Source of the DNA: Patescibacteria group bacterium
GTDB taxonomy: Bacteria; Patescibacteriota; Minisyncoccia; UBA6257; 02-FULL-45-10c
DNA: 37,582 bases
Assembly: GCA_023474975.1 (NCBI GenBank)
Contig: JAMCXE010000037.1
Coordinates: forward strand, 1 to 37,582
Direction of reading: 5' to 3'
A program made the position numbers and the translations under genes. Of the stretch, positions 24,220 to 32,280 are shown in pieces; the stretch's first letter is position 1, and each line of letters opens with the position of its first letter. The notes under the pieces were generated by a model. It made no database searches. It was not told the DNA's origin and saw only the letters and a list, made by a program, of their open reading frames with translations.

Positions 24220-25269
24220 TTATGGATGAAAGAAAAAAGCTACGGCTATAATCGCATAAGCCATTAAAAGCTGCACACCCTCAAGCCAGTTACTTTCGCC
24301 GTCGCTAACAACCAAATTAACTATTAATATCGAAAGCAATATAGCCGCCAGTTCAAATACATTAAATACCAAACTCATTTGGGTTTTAAAGAATAAACTT
24401 ACCAAAACCAAAAACGGGGCCACGAACATAGCGATTTGAGTGGCAGAACCGATAGAAACCTGCAGGGACAAGTCCATTCTATTTTTCATAGCCGTAATAA
24501 TTGCCGAGGTATGTTCGGCGGCATTACCTATGATCGCTATAAAAATAACACCTATGAAAAGCTCGGTCCAGCCAAAACTAGCAACGACCGGTTCGATCGA
24601 GCTGACCAATATCTCACTCATCCACGCCACCGCCAAAGTAGAAAAAAGTAAAATAAAAATACTTTTTACCCTACTCCATTTTGCTTCGTATTTTCCGACG
24701 TCTTCCGTATATAAATGCTTGTGAGTATATAAAGTAAAAAACAGACTCGCCCCATAAACAATGAGCATAAAAATAGAAACAAAAATGCTCAACTCGTCGA
24801 TTATTTTAACGCCAATGTCCGGAGCCGTTTGTAAGAATATGGCAGGAACGACCAATGCGATTACAGCTAAAAGCAAAGTCGAACTTGCCGCCAAAGATCC
24901 CGTACGATTAAATTCTTGCTTTTTGTGACGCCAACCGCCAACGAGCATAGCGGTGCCGGTGACCAACAAAAGATTCCCGATAATAGAGCCGGTAATCGAT
25001 GCCTTAACAACATCAACCAGTCCCGCCCTAATGGCAAAAATACCGATCAAAAGCTCCGTGGCATTACCGAACGTTGCATTTAAAAAACCACCCCAAGCCG
25101 GCCCAGTATAAATAGACAACTCCTCGGTCGCTTCGCCTATATATTTAGCCAACGGAACTATTGCTAAAGCCGCCAAGAAAAAAACCATTAAAGAAGATGC
25201 GTGCAAGTATCTCAAAAAAAGAGTGACGGGAATAAAGATCAGTAGCCCTAAAAATATTTTATCCACCAT
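24220..25269 (-). CDS. cax: Ca2+/H+ antiporter, CaCA family
   Basis: A membrane exchanger of 349 residues with about 11 hydrophobic helices. Both alpha-repeat signatures of the Cax group are present: GGFLNATFGNATELLIG (about 62-78), and FIAIIGNAAEHTSAIITAMK in the second half. The glutamates in these motifs bind the ion. An acidic central stretch is not obvious. The likely role is calcium or other cation export driven by protons. The gene is monocistronic and faces a terminator shared with the SGNH gene. Confidence 0.92.
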   Translation of the reverse strand: MVDKIFLGLLIFIPVTLFLRYLHASSLMVFFLAALAIVPLAKYIGEATEELSIYTGPAWGGFLNATFGNATELLIGIFAIRAGLVDVVKASITGSIIGNLLLVTGTAMLVGGWRHKKQEFNRTGSLAASSTLLLAVIALVVPAIFLQTAPDIGVKIIDELSIFVSIFMLIVYGASLFFTLYTHKHLYTEDVGKYEAKWSRVKSIFILLFSTLAVAWMSEILVSSIEPVVASFGWTELFIGVIFIAIIGNAAEHTSAIITAMKNRMDLSLQVSIGSATQIAMFVAPFLVLVSLFFKTQMSLVFNVFELAAILLSILIVNLVVSDGESNWLEGVQLLMAYAIIAVAFFFHP

Positions 25270-25501
25270 GATAGTTGACTTAATTTATTTATATTTCTAA
25301 AAGAAGCGGGTTATATTTATAAATATTGGCCAGCCATACATAATAGTCAATAAAAAAACATTCGGCTTCTTATTATCGTGCCCCCGCACGGAACCCCGGC
25401 ACTACAGCTAGGCTGAGTGCGTAGCACAGTCAGACATATGGTCAACCTGCTTACGATTGTCGTCGAACAAAAAATAAAAATGGATTTAGTTCCGCGCATT
25501 G
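25270..25501. other. AT-rich spacer between cax and tRNA-Lys with tRNA-like debris
   Basis: No coding region is supported here. The part next to cax is AT-rich and may hold its promoter. The rest holds hairpins and a tRNA-like fragment described separately. Confidence 0.5.
25378..25452 (-). pseudogene. tRNA-Lys-like 3' remnant with an insertion
   Basis: The segment at 25378-25398 resembles the acceptor/T-arm end of the nearby tRNA-Lys (gtgccccc shared). 25437-25452 matches its anticodon/variable region with one extra base (atggtcaac-ctgctta). Between them are about 36 unrelated bases with a partial hairpin (tgagtgc/gcacagtca). No complete tRNA fold is possible. Confidence 0.45.
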
Positions 25502-25572
25502 TGCCCCCACATGGAATCGGACCATGGTCAACTGCTTAAAAGGCAGCTGCTTTACCATTAAGCTATGGGGGC
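25502..25572 (-). tRNA. tRNA-Lys (anticodon UUU)
   Basis: The 71-base gene folds fully: acceptor GCCCCCA/TGGGGGC, D arm GCTT/AAGC, anticodon arm GCTGC/GCAGT with loop CTTTTAA (anticodon TTT), a 4-base variable loop and T arm CATGG/CCATG. The discriminator is A and CCA is not encoded. The T loop is TCCGATT, so position 55 is C instead of the near-universal U. UUU is a classical MnmA substrate. Confidence 0.9.
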
Positions 25573-25652
25573 ACAATGCGTACAACTCTTCCAATCTATT
25601 TTTATTTTTAACGAGCGAACCAACCGGTAAGCGCAGCTTACTAAAACTGCTC

Positions 25653-25676
25653 GCTTTAACATTAAGCTGTGCGGGC
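25653..25676 (-). pseudogene. tRNA-Lys-like 5' remnant
   Basis: On the minus strand the 24 bases from 25676 match the first 24 bases of the tRNA-Lys gene at 21 positions (acceptor strand and complete D arm). Downstream sequence instead forms other hairpins (gtaagc/gcttac), and no matching 3' acceptor strand follows at tRNA distance. Confidence 0.5.
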
Positions 25677-25802
25677 CAGACACTAACCCAAAATACCGCA
25701 CACCCACCACACAATATCTTACTTTAAACGAAAAAATAAAAAAAATCAATTTTATTCCACATTTAGCCGATCACGGACAATTCCCATTATCCGATATTTA
25801 TA

Positions 25803-25811
25803 TGATATAAT
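25803..25811 (+). promoter_or_regulatory. corA operon promoter, extended -10
   Basis: TGATATAAT (25803-25811), with no convincing -35 box, lies 29 bases before the corA ATG. Confidence 0.5.
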
Positions 25812-25840
25812 TACGCTATACCAATTAATATTCGATCAAA

Positions 25841-26752
25841 ATGAAGATAATAAAAAACAAGGACATCTCATGGATAGATATTTCCAAACCAACAAGAGAA
25901 GATATAGAATTCGTAGCCAAGCAACATAAGTTCCATCCGATAATTCTCGACGAACTCCTTCACACATCGACCAGATCCCGGGTAGAAGCCCATGATCAAT
26001 ATCTTTATCTCACCTATCACCTTCCGGTATATGATCCGGTAATGAAAACCTCCCGAAAGGCAGAGATAGATTTCCTGATAACAAAAAATAAAGTGATAAC
26101 AGTGCATTACGAAGAATTGGAACCGATCAATAATTTCTTAAGAAATGCAAGCAATAATCCTCATTTTAAAGAAACTTCAATGGATAATACCGGAAAGTTG
26201 GTGTATACGCTAATTGAAGAAATAATAAACTTTTCAATGAGACAGCTGCGCCATATCGAAGAAAATGTAACAGGATTAACCAAGGAGTTGTTCAGCGGTA
26301 AAGAAGATGCGATGCTTAGAAAAATATCTTATGTTAAACGCGATATTTTAGACTATACAATGATTAGCCGCCCCCAAGAAATTCTTTTAAACTCATTGGA
26401 AGTAGCCGGAAATAAGTTCTGGGGAGAGGATATGGATGCCTATCTTTCCGATCTTATCGGCGACCAGCTTAAGGTTATACAGCACCTGGAAAGCTATCAA
26501 GAAACGGTTGAATCCCTGGAAGAAACAAACTCTCAGTTATTAAACGCAAAGACAAATTCAGTCATGCAAAAATTTAACATCTTAGCCTTTTTAACAATAC
26601 CCGCCGTCATCGTAATACAGCTCTTTGCGGTAAATTCCTTCAGCGACTTATTTGGAGAAAAATCCTTAAAAGTGTTTTTACTAAGTCTTATAATAGTATT
26701 TGTCATAACCATAATTTCATTAATCATATTCAGAAAAAAAAGATGGTTGTAA
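25841..26752 (+). CDS. corA: CorA-family divalent metal ion transporter
   Basis: The 303-residue protein has the CorA plan: a large cytoplasmic alpha/beta domain, a long stalk helix, and two C-terminal membrane helices (about 243-262 and 274-298) ending in a basic tail RKKRWL. The family probably forms a pentameric channel for Mg2+ or Co2+. The signature at the end of the first membrane helix, normally GMN, reads AVN (263-265), so ion selectivity may differ. It starts a run with cysS four bases downstream. Confidence 0.88.
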   Translation: MKIIKNKDISWIDISKPTREDIEFVAKQHKFHPIILDELLHTSTRSRVEAHDQYLYLTYHLPVYDPVMKTSRKAEIDFLITKNKVITVHYEELEPINNFLRNASNNPHFKETSMDNTGKLVYTLIEEIINFSMRQLRHIEENVTGLTKELFSGKEDAMLRKISYVKRDILDYTMISRPQEILLNSLEVAGNKFWGEDMDAYLSDLIGDQLKVIQHLESYQETVESLEETNSQLLNAKTNSVMQKFNILAFLTIPAVIVIQLFAVNSFSDLFGEKSLKVFLLSLIIVFVITIISLIIFRKKRWL

Positions 26753-26756
26753 AAGA

Positions 26757-28199
26757 ATGATCAGGATATACGATTCCCTTTCGGGAGAAAAAAAAGACCT
26801 TCCAATAAGCCGTCCGTTAAAACTATTCGTTTGCGGACCGACGGTCTATGATTATCCGCACCTAGGCCATGCCAAAACCTATGTTTCTTTTGATACGCTC
26901 GTTCGCTATCTAAAGTCTCAAAATATAGACGTTTATTATCTCCAAAATATTACGGATGTTGATGATAAGATAATCAATTATGCCAAGGAGCAAAAAATAT
27001 CTCCGATCCAACTGGCTAAAAAATTCGAGAAAGAATACCACCGAGCCGAAAAAGATCTCCATATCAAAGGAATAAAATACGCCAGAGCCACCCAGCATAT
27101 CCCTCAAATAATAAAACAAATAAACACCCTCATTGAAAAAGGCAATGCCTACAAAATAGATGGCGATGGATACTACTTCGATATTTCCAGCTTCCCCGAT
27201 TACGGTAAATTATCCAAAAGAACCGCTCTTCAGGCAGAAGATGCTACTTCCAGGATCGATGAAAATATTAAAAAAAGAAACAAGGGTGATTTTGCCTTAT
27301 GGAAATTAGCAAACAACAAAAACATCCCCGAGCCAAAATTATCTTCATCTAAAACAAAAAAGATAGCCTTTAAAATAGTGGACGGGGAACCGGTTTGGTA
27401 TACCCCATTCGGCTGGGGACGTCCAGGATGGCACATTGAAGATACCGCAATTACCGAACACTATTTCGGTCCACAGTACGATATTCATGGCGGCGGCGTT
27501 GATTTAAAATTTCCACATCACGAAGCCGAAATAGCCCAGCAGGAATCAGCTTCAGGCAAGAAACCACTCGTTAAAATATGGATGCATACCGGATTTCTTT
27601 TGGTTAACGGCAAAAAAATGTCCAAATCGCTGAAAAATTTCGTGACTATAAACGACTTTATGAAAAAATACTCTCCAGAAACTCTGCGCCTTATGATAAA
27701 TTTCAATCACTACCGCTCACCATTTAATTACACAGAAGAGTCAGCCGAGCAGGCAAATAATGCCCTGAAAAGATTGCAAAAAATAATCGCCGCCCTTTCA
27801 CTTGCCAAATCAAAAGGTAATATCAGTGCAGAAATAAAAACCGCCATGGAAAAAGCGGAGAATAATTTCGAAGAAGCAATGAATGACGATTTTAACGCCC
27901 CAAAAGCCATAGCTTCCATTTTTGAGCTGATAAATTCAGTTGAAAATAAGATCTGGAAAATAAGCAAAAAAGAAGCTGCTACTATAAAAAAATTCATAAG
28001 CGAAAAAATGAAAATATTCCTCGGAATCGTACCAATGCCCGCAAAAATGCCCCAAAATATAGTAAAAATGGCCGAGGAACGCGAGTTATACAGAAAAAAT
28101 AAACAGTTTATTCAATCCGACCTATTGAGAAAAAAAATAGAAGAGTTAGGATATATTATAGAAGACACGCCAAACGGGCCGCTGATCACAAAAAAATAA
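26757..28199 (+). CDS. cysS: Cysteinyl-tRNA synthetase
   Basis: Charges tRNA-Cys. The 480-residue class I synthetase has HLGH (35-38, the HIGH motif) and KMSKS (287-291). Of the four zinc ligands known in E. coli CysRS, Cys26, His254 and Glu258 are present, but the position of Cys209 is Asp229 (GWHIEDTA instead of GWHIECSA). Zinc binding, which gives cysteine selectivity, may thus use Asp. It lies four bases after corA and 28 before dnaB. Confidence 0.96.
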   Translation: MIRIYDSLSGEKKDLPISRPLKLFVCGPTVYDYPHLGHAKTYVSFDTLVRYLKSQNIDVYYLQNITDVDDKIINYAKEQKISPIQLAKKFEKEYHRAEKDLHIKGIKYARATQHIPQIIKQINTLIEKGNAYKIDGDGYYFDISSFPDYGKLSKRTALQAEDATSRIDENIKKRNKGDFALWKLANNKNIPEPKLSSSKTKKIAFKIVDGEPVWYTPFGWGRPGWHIEDTAITEHYFGPQYDIHGGGVDLKFPHHEAEIAQQESASGKKPLVKIWMHTGFLLVNGKKMSKSLKNFVTINDFMKKYSPETLRLMINFNHYRSPFNYTEESAEQANNALKRLQKIIAALSLAKSKGNISAEIKTAMEKAENNFEEAMNDDFNAPKAIASIFELINSVENKIWKISKKEAATIKKFISEKMKIFLGIVPMPAKMPQNIVKMAEERELYRKNKQFIQSDLLRKKIEELGYIIEDTPNGPLITKK

Positions 28200-28227
28200 C
28201 AGAGTCCAATCTCCGATATCAAAAAAA

Positions 28228-29574
28228 ATGCCTACAAAAAAATTAAAATTGCCGCCGCAGAACATCGAAGCGGAAGAATCTGTATTGGGAGCTTTAATGA
28301 TAGATAAGAATGCCATAATAAATGTGGCGGACATTTTAGCACCAGAAGATTTCTATAAACCCGCCCACGAAAAGATCTATGACGCTATTTTGGAACTATA
28401 TAGGAAAACCCAACCGATCGATATATTCACCGTCACCAATAAACTGAAAGATTCGGGAATATTAAAAGACTTAGGCGGCAGCGCTTATCTAACTAAATTG
28501 ATAGAATCGGTTCCCACCGCTGCGCATGTCAGCCACTATGCCCAAATAGTTAAAGAAAAAAAAGTTCTTCGTGACCTTATCCGCGCATCCGGAGATATAT
28601 CCGAAAAAGCTTTTGGAAGCGGAGAAGATCTGGGAGAAATGCTAGATGAGGTTGAAAAAAGGATATTTTCTATTTCTCAAAAATCTATTCCTCAAAAATT
28701 TACCAGCATCAGTGAGGGATTAAAAGGCGCCGCTGAAAGAATCGAAAGGCTTGGAAGTGAAGACGGCGGATTAAGGGGCATACCGACGGGATTTCAGGAT
28801 TTAGACAATATGCTTTCCGGATTCCAACGATCAGACTTGGTCATTTTAGGAGCCAGACCCTCACTGGGAAAAACTTCTCTGGCACTCGACATAGTAAGAC
28901 ACGTAGCGGTGAATGCTAAGCAGCCCGTCGGAATTTTCTCCTTGGAAATGTCTAAGGAGCAAGTCGTAGATAGACTTATATCGGCTCAAGCTGGCGTACC
29001 CCTATGGGGATTAAGGACTGGAAGATTGGAAGAAGGAGAAAAAGAGACGCTTTCCGGAGCGCTTGATACCCTATCAAGAACACCAATATTCATAGACGAT
29101 ACGCCCTCTCCAAATATTCTTCAAATGAGATCAATGGCTCGAAGACTACAAGCCGAATTTGGACTTAGTTTGCTGATTATCGACTATCTGCAACTTATTC
29201 AGCCGCGAACAAGCTCCGATAACGTTGTCCAGCAAATAACCGAAATATCAAGAGGCCTTAAGGGGCTAGCTAGAGAATTGAACGTGCCAGTCCTGGCGCT
29301 ATCCCAGCTCTCAAGAGCTGTAGATCAAAGAGAGAATAAAAGACCCCGTTTATCGGATCTCAGAGAAAGCGGTTCCATTGAACAAGACGCAGACGTGGTT
29401 ATGTTCATTTATAGAAAAGACCGCGACAAATCAAATCCCTCTCCGGAAGAAATAGGACATGCCGAAATAATAGTCGCCAAACACAGGAATGGACCAACCG
29501 GAACGATCAATTTGATGTTCGACCAAGAAAAAGCCAGTTTTGTGAGCATAGATAAATATCATTCAGAAAATTAA
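28228..29574 (+). CDS. dnaB: Replicative DNA helicase DnaB
   Basis: The hexameric helicase that opens the replication fork. The N-terminal domain (about 1-105) starts with PPQNIEAEESVLGALMID, and the RecA-like motor has Walker A GARPSLGKTSLA (about 209-220), Walker B LLIIDYLQL and the DnaB motifs LSQLSRAVDQRENKRPRLSD and SGSIEQDADVVMFIYR. It has 448 residues, the normal length, and no intein. It is followed by recR after six bases. Confidence 0.97.
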   Translation: MPTKKLKLPPQNIEAEESVLGALMIDKNAIINVADILAPEDFYKPAHEKIYDAILELYRKTQPIDIFTVTNKLKDSGILKDLGGSAYLTKLIESVPTAAHVSHYAQIVKEKKVLRDLIRASGDISEKAFGSGEDLGEMLDEVEKRIFSISQKSIPQKFTSISEGLKGAAERIERLGSEDGGLRGIPTGFQDLDNMLSGFQRSDLVILGARPSLGKTSLALDIVRHVAVNAKQPVGIFSLEMSKEQVVDRLISAQAGVPLWGLRTGRLEEGEKETLSGALDTLSRTPIFIDDTPSPNILQMRSMARRLQAEFGLSLLIIDYLQLIQPRTSSDNVVQQITEISRGLKGLARELNVPVLALSQLSRAVDQRENKRPRLSDLRESGSIEQDADVVMFIYRKDRDKSNPSPEEIGHAEIIVAKHRNGPTGTINLMFDQEKASFVSIDKYHSEN

Positions 29575-29580
29575 AATTTA

Positions 29581-30192
29581 ATGAATCTTCCCGACCCGAT
29601 CAAAAACTTCATTCACTATTTTTCGAAATTACCGTCCATCGGCCCACGTCAGGCAACCAGACTGTCTTTTTATCTGATAAATTCCGGCAAAAGCGAAATA
29701 GATGGGATAAAGAAGTCTCTCGAAGAATTGGAAAAAATGAGCGTATGCGAGAAGTGTTTTTTTGTTTTCCTTCCAAAAAATGGATCCGAAAAGATATGCG
29801 AAATATGCGCTAGCGATAAAAGGGATCACGGGTTGATTGCGGTCATAGAAAAAGAAACCGACCTGATTTCTTTGGAAAACACCAATAAATTCAACGGAGT
29901 GTACTTTATCATCGGCAACCTTCAAAAAAACGGAACATTGGGAATGGAACAAAAAACTAGGCTCTCGAAATTAAAAAATACAATTGAAACGGAATTGGAC
30001 GGAAAAGCAAATGAAATCATACTAGCCATCAACCCCACAACTTACGGCGATTTCAATGCGGCGGTGTTGGCAAAAGAACTGAAAAGTCATGCAAAAAAGA
30101 TCACTCGCCTCGGCAGAGGTATTCCAACCGGCGGTGAAATAGAATTTGCAGATGAAGAAACACTAGGTAATGCGATAGAGCGCAGAATATAG
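29581..30192 (+). CDS. recR: Recombination mediator RecR
   Basis: RecR works with RecO (and RecF) to load RecA at gaps. The 203-residue protein has the N-terminal helix-hairpin-helix (FSKLPSIGPRQATRLSFYL), a four-cysteine zinc finger (CEKC...CEIC, about 57-78), a Toprim domain (AVIEKETDLISLE) and the C-terminal LGRGIPTGGEIEFADEETL. Last gene of the corA-cysS-dnaB-recR run. Confidence 0.96.
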   Translation: MNLPDPIKNFIHYFSKLPSIGPRQATRLSFYLINSGKSEIDGIKKSLEELEKMSVCEKCFFVFLPKNGSEKICEICASDKRDHGLIAVIEKETDLISLENTNKFNGVYFIIGNLQKNGTLGMEQKTRLSKLKNTIETELDGKANEIILAINPTTYGDFNAAVLAKELKSHAKKITRLGRGIPTGGEIEFADEETLGNAIERRI

Positions 30193-30244
30193 AGCAAAAA
30201 TCCCCAGGTCTGTGACCCAACGATTCGCTTGCTGGATGGCATAT

Positions 30245-30286
30245 AAAAATACCTCCTACTCTGTTTGGATGGTGGGAGGTATTTTT
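30245..30286. terminator. Bidirectional terminator between recR and rplU
   Basis: A 15-bp stem with one T-G wobble (30245-30259 with 30272-30286), A-run on the left and T-run on the right. It serves both converging operons. Confidence 0.88.
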
Positions 30287-30287
30287 A

Positions 30288-30599
30288 TTACTTAATGCCG
30301 GTAATCTCTACCTCGGTCATCTCTTGCCTATGACCTTTTTTCTTTCTGCGCCGCACCTTAGAATGATATTTGAAAACAATTTTTTTCTTATCTCTGTAAT
30401 TTTCTAATAACTTTCCGGTAACTTTAGCATCCTTCAAGTATGGATCCCCGACTTCTACCTTTTCTCCGTCAGCAACCAGAAGAATTTTATCAAAAACCAC
30501 ATCAGAACCGTTTTCTAGTCCCAATTTTTCAATATCGATCCTATCTCCAACCGCAACTTTATATTGTTTTCCGCCTGTTTCTATAACTGCAATTTTCAT
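30288..30599 (-). CDS. rplU: 50S ribosomal protein L21
   Basis: A large-subunit protein binding 23S rRNA, 103 residues, normal length. It starts MKIAVIETGGKQYKVAVGD, the family N-terminus, and carries the KYHSKVRRRKKKGHRQ basic segment. rpmA (L27), its common partner, is not next to it. The leader just upstream of the ATG holds a copy of the palindromic repeat found before dnaJ and the SGNH hydrolase. Confidence 0.96.
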   Translation of the reverse strand: MKIAVIETGGKQYKVAVGDRIDIEKLGLENGSDVVFDKILLVADGEKVEVGDPYLKDAKVTGKLLENYRDKKKIVFKYHSKVRRRKKKGHRQEMTEVEITGIK

Positions 30600-30604
30600 A
30601 TGAA

Positions 30605-30637
30605 TATAATACTAATTTACAAATTTATGCGAATGCT
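30605..30637 (-). repeat. Palindromic start-codon repeat, copy 3 (rplU)
   Basis: The segment 30605-30625 matches the reverse complement of copies 1 and 2 at 19 of 21 positions. After an eight-base gap the atgcgaatg arm also matches. It ends five bases before the rplU ATG. Read with rplU it places TATTAT six bases ahead of the start codon. Confidence 0.7.
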
Positions 30638-30700
30638 ACAAATAATTTTTCGACTTTATCTATTCGTGTGGGCGCATTCGTAGTGCGCTTTTCGCGTGCT

Positions 30701-31045
30701 TTAATTTATAGAAATAATAACAAAAACCCCGATTAAAATCAATAAGGAGAAAAGAGCGCTACTAAAAGACAAAAAATAAGCCAAAAATCTTTCTTTGTAG
30801 TAAAGCTTTTTAGCTAATAAAAAATTTATAATAATAACGGCAAATGGAAATACGGTAATATTAAAAACATCGTTCTTGTCGCCTAAATAATCGATCCCTT
30901 TGTAGCTATTGAAGTGAAGTATCAGTAAATTAGTTATTTTGGATAAGCCAAACCAAGCCGATATCAGGGCAATAAAAGCCGCCGCGATTCCGACTAAAAA
31001 AGGGTACATCAAAAAATTGTCTTTTTTTAATTCGGATAATCTCAT
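30701..31045 (-). CDS. Small three-helix membrane protein
   Basis: I do not recognise this 114-residue protein. Three hydrophobic helices are visible (about 14-36, 60-78 and 87-112). Its ATG overlaps the tgt stop as ATGA, so translation is probably coupled to tgt. A functional link to tRNA modification is not implied by anything in the sequence. Confidence 0.7.
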   Translation of the reverse strand: MRLSELKKDNFLMYPFLVGIAAAFIALISAWFGLSKITNLLILHFNSYKGIDYLGDKNDVFNITVFPFAVIIINFLLAKKLYYKERFLAYFLSFSSALFSLLILIGVFVIISIN

Positions 31046-32178
31046 AATTTACCATTAAGTATATCTTTCCTTATCCCCCTCATCAAATGCTCCATAAAGT
31101 AAATATTATGAATGCTCGTTAAAATTCCGGCTAACATTTCCCCGCTCTGGAACAAATGCCGAATATAGCCGCGTGTAAAATTGGAGCAAGTATAACAGCC
31201 ACAGCCGTTTTCAATTGGTTTCTTATCTAAAACTAACTTAGCAGATCTCAAATTAATATTTCCTTTTTTGGTCAAAGCCGTTCCGTTCCTGCCCAGCCTT
31301 GTAGGGGTCACGCAATCAAATGTGTCTATTCCCCTTTTTACCGCCTCAAAAATATCCTCAACTGAACCAATCCCCAGTAAATGCTTAGGCTTATTCTCGG
31401 GTAAGCCTTCGATCGCCCAATCCAATTCGTTCTTTTTACCTTTTTTAAATTTACCGAACGCTCCACCTATGCCAAAACCGTCAAAATCCAACTTTCCTAT
31501 AAATTCAGAACTTTTTAAACGCAAGTCTTTAAATTCACCGCCCTGAACGATGCCAAAAAGCATCTGATCTTTTCTTTTATGAGCATTTAAAGACCTCTTG
31601 GCCCAACGATGAGTTCTTTCCATAGCCTCCTCTGTGTATTCATGATCGGAAAAGGGAGATGTGCATTCATCGAAAGCAAAAATAATATCCGCTCCCAGAT
31701 TTTCCTGTATCCGTATTGATTCTTCTGGACCGATAAAATGCCTTGAACCATCCAAAAACGATCTAAAATAAACGCCCTCTTCAGCAATTCTTGTAAATTT
31801 CTCAACCCCGGCATTCCTCTTCTTCCTAGCCTCGAGGTCTGGACCAACTATCTTTGAAGCTCCATGCTCCAATCCCAAGCCAAGACTAAAAACTTGAAAT
31901 CCACCACTATCAGTTATTATCGGTTTCGGCCAATTCATAAATTTATGTAATCCCCCAAACTTCTTTATTACTTGATCGCCGGGCCTAAGGAATAAGTGAT
32001 ACGTATTAGACAAAACGGCTTCTACGCCAATCTCATTGAGTTGGGCGGGAGTAATGCCTTTTACCGTAGCTTTCGTACCAACAGGAAAAAATGCGGGGGT
32101 ATGTATGGGCCCGTGCAATGTCTCGATAACTCCAGCTCGCGCCCGACTCTTCTTTGATCTTTTTAATATCTTAAACAT
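31042..32178 (-). CDS. tgt: tRNA-guanine transglycosylase
   Basis: Exchanges G34 of Asp, Asn, His and Tyr tRNAs for preQ1 on the way to queuosine. The 378-residue protein has DSGGFQVFSL (Asp90 as general base), the nucleophile region GIDTFDCVTPTRLGRNGT (285-288) and the zinc site Cys326, Cys328, Cys331 and His357. An insertion of about 25 residues (about 102-128) follows FSL compared with typical family members. Its ATG lies five bases after the 3' end of tRNA-Glu. It ends in a TGA that overlaps the next gene, showing TGA is a real stop here. No queuosine synthesis genes are in the window. Confidence 0.95.
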   Translation of the reverse strand: MFKILKRSKKSRARAGVIETLHGPIHTPAFFPVGTKATVKGITPAQLNEIGVEAVLSNTYHLFLRPGDQVIKKFGGLHKFMNWPKPIITDSGGFQVFSLGLGLEHGASKIVGPDLEARKKRNAGVEKFTRIAEEGVYFRSFLDGSRHFIGPEESIRIQENLGADIIFAFDECTSPFSDHEYTEEAMERTHRWAKRSLNAHKRKDQMLFGIVQGGEFKDLRLKSSEFIGKLDFDGFGIGGAFGKFKKGKKNELDWAIEGLPENKPKHLLGIGSVEDIFEAVKRGIDTFDCVTPTRLGRNGTALTKKGNINLRSAKLVLDKKPIENGCGCYTCSNFTRGYIRHLFQSGEMLAGILTSIHNIYFMEHLMRGIRKDILNGKL

Positions 32179-32183
32179 AAAAG

Positions 32184-32254
32184 TAGTCCCAACGGGAGTC
32201 GAACCCGTGTTTTATCCGTGAGAGGGATATGTCCTGCCACTAGACGATGGGACC
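32184..32254 (-). tRNA. tRNA-Glu (anticodon CUC)
   Basis: The 71-base gene has acceptor GGTCCCA/TGGGACT with a G-U first pair, D arm GTC/GAC, anticodon arm TATCC/GGATA with loop CTCTCAC (anticodon CTC) and T arm ACGGG/CCCGT with loop TTCGACT. Discriminator A; CCA is not encoded. It lies between murF and tgt on the same strand and is probably cut from their shared transcript. Confidence 0.95.
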
Positions 32255-32280
32255 GAATAATTAACTGACTAAAAGCTATT

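Noticed and set aside
25600..25680. A second complete tRNA gene upstream of tRNA-Lys
   Set aside because: The 5' acceptor strand and D arm look right, but no complementary 3' acceptor strand or standard anticodon stem follows, so it is listed as a remnant only.
31042..31047. TGA read as glycine (SR1/Gracilibacteria code)
   Set aside because: The tgt frame ends correctly in TGA overlapping the next ATG, and core genes show no in-frame TGA.
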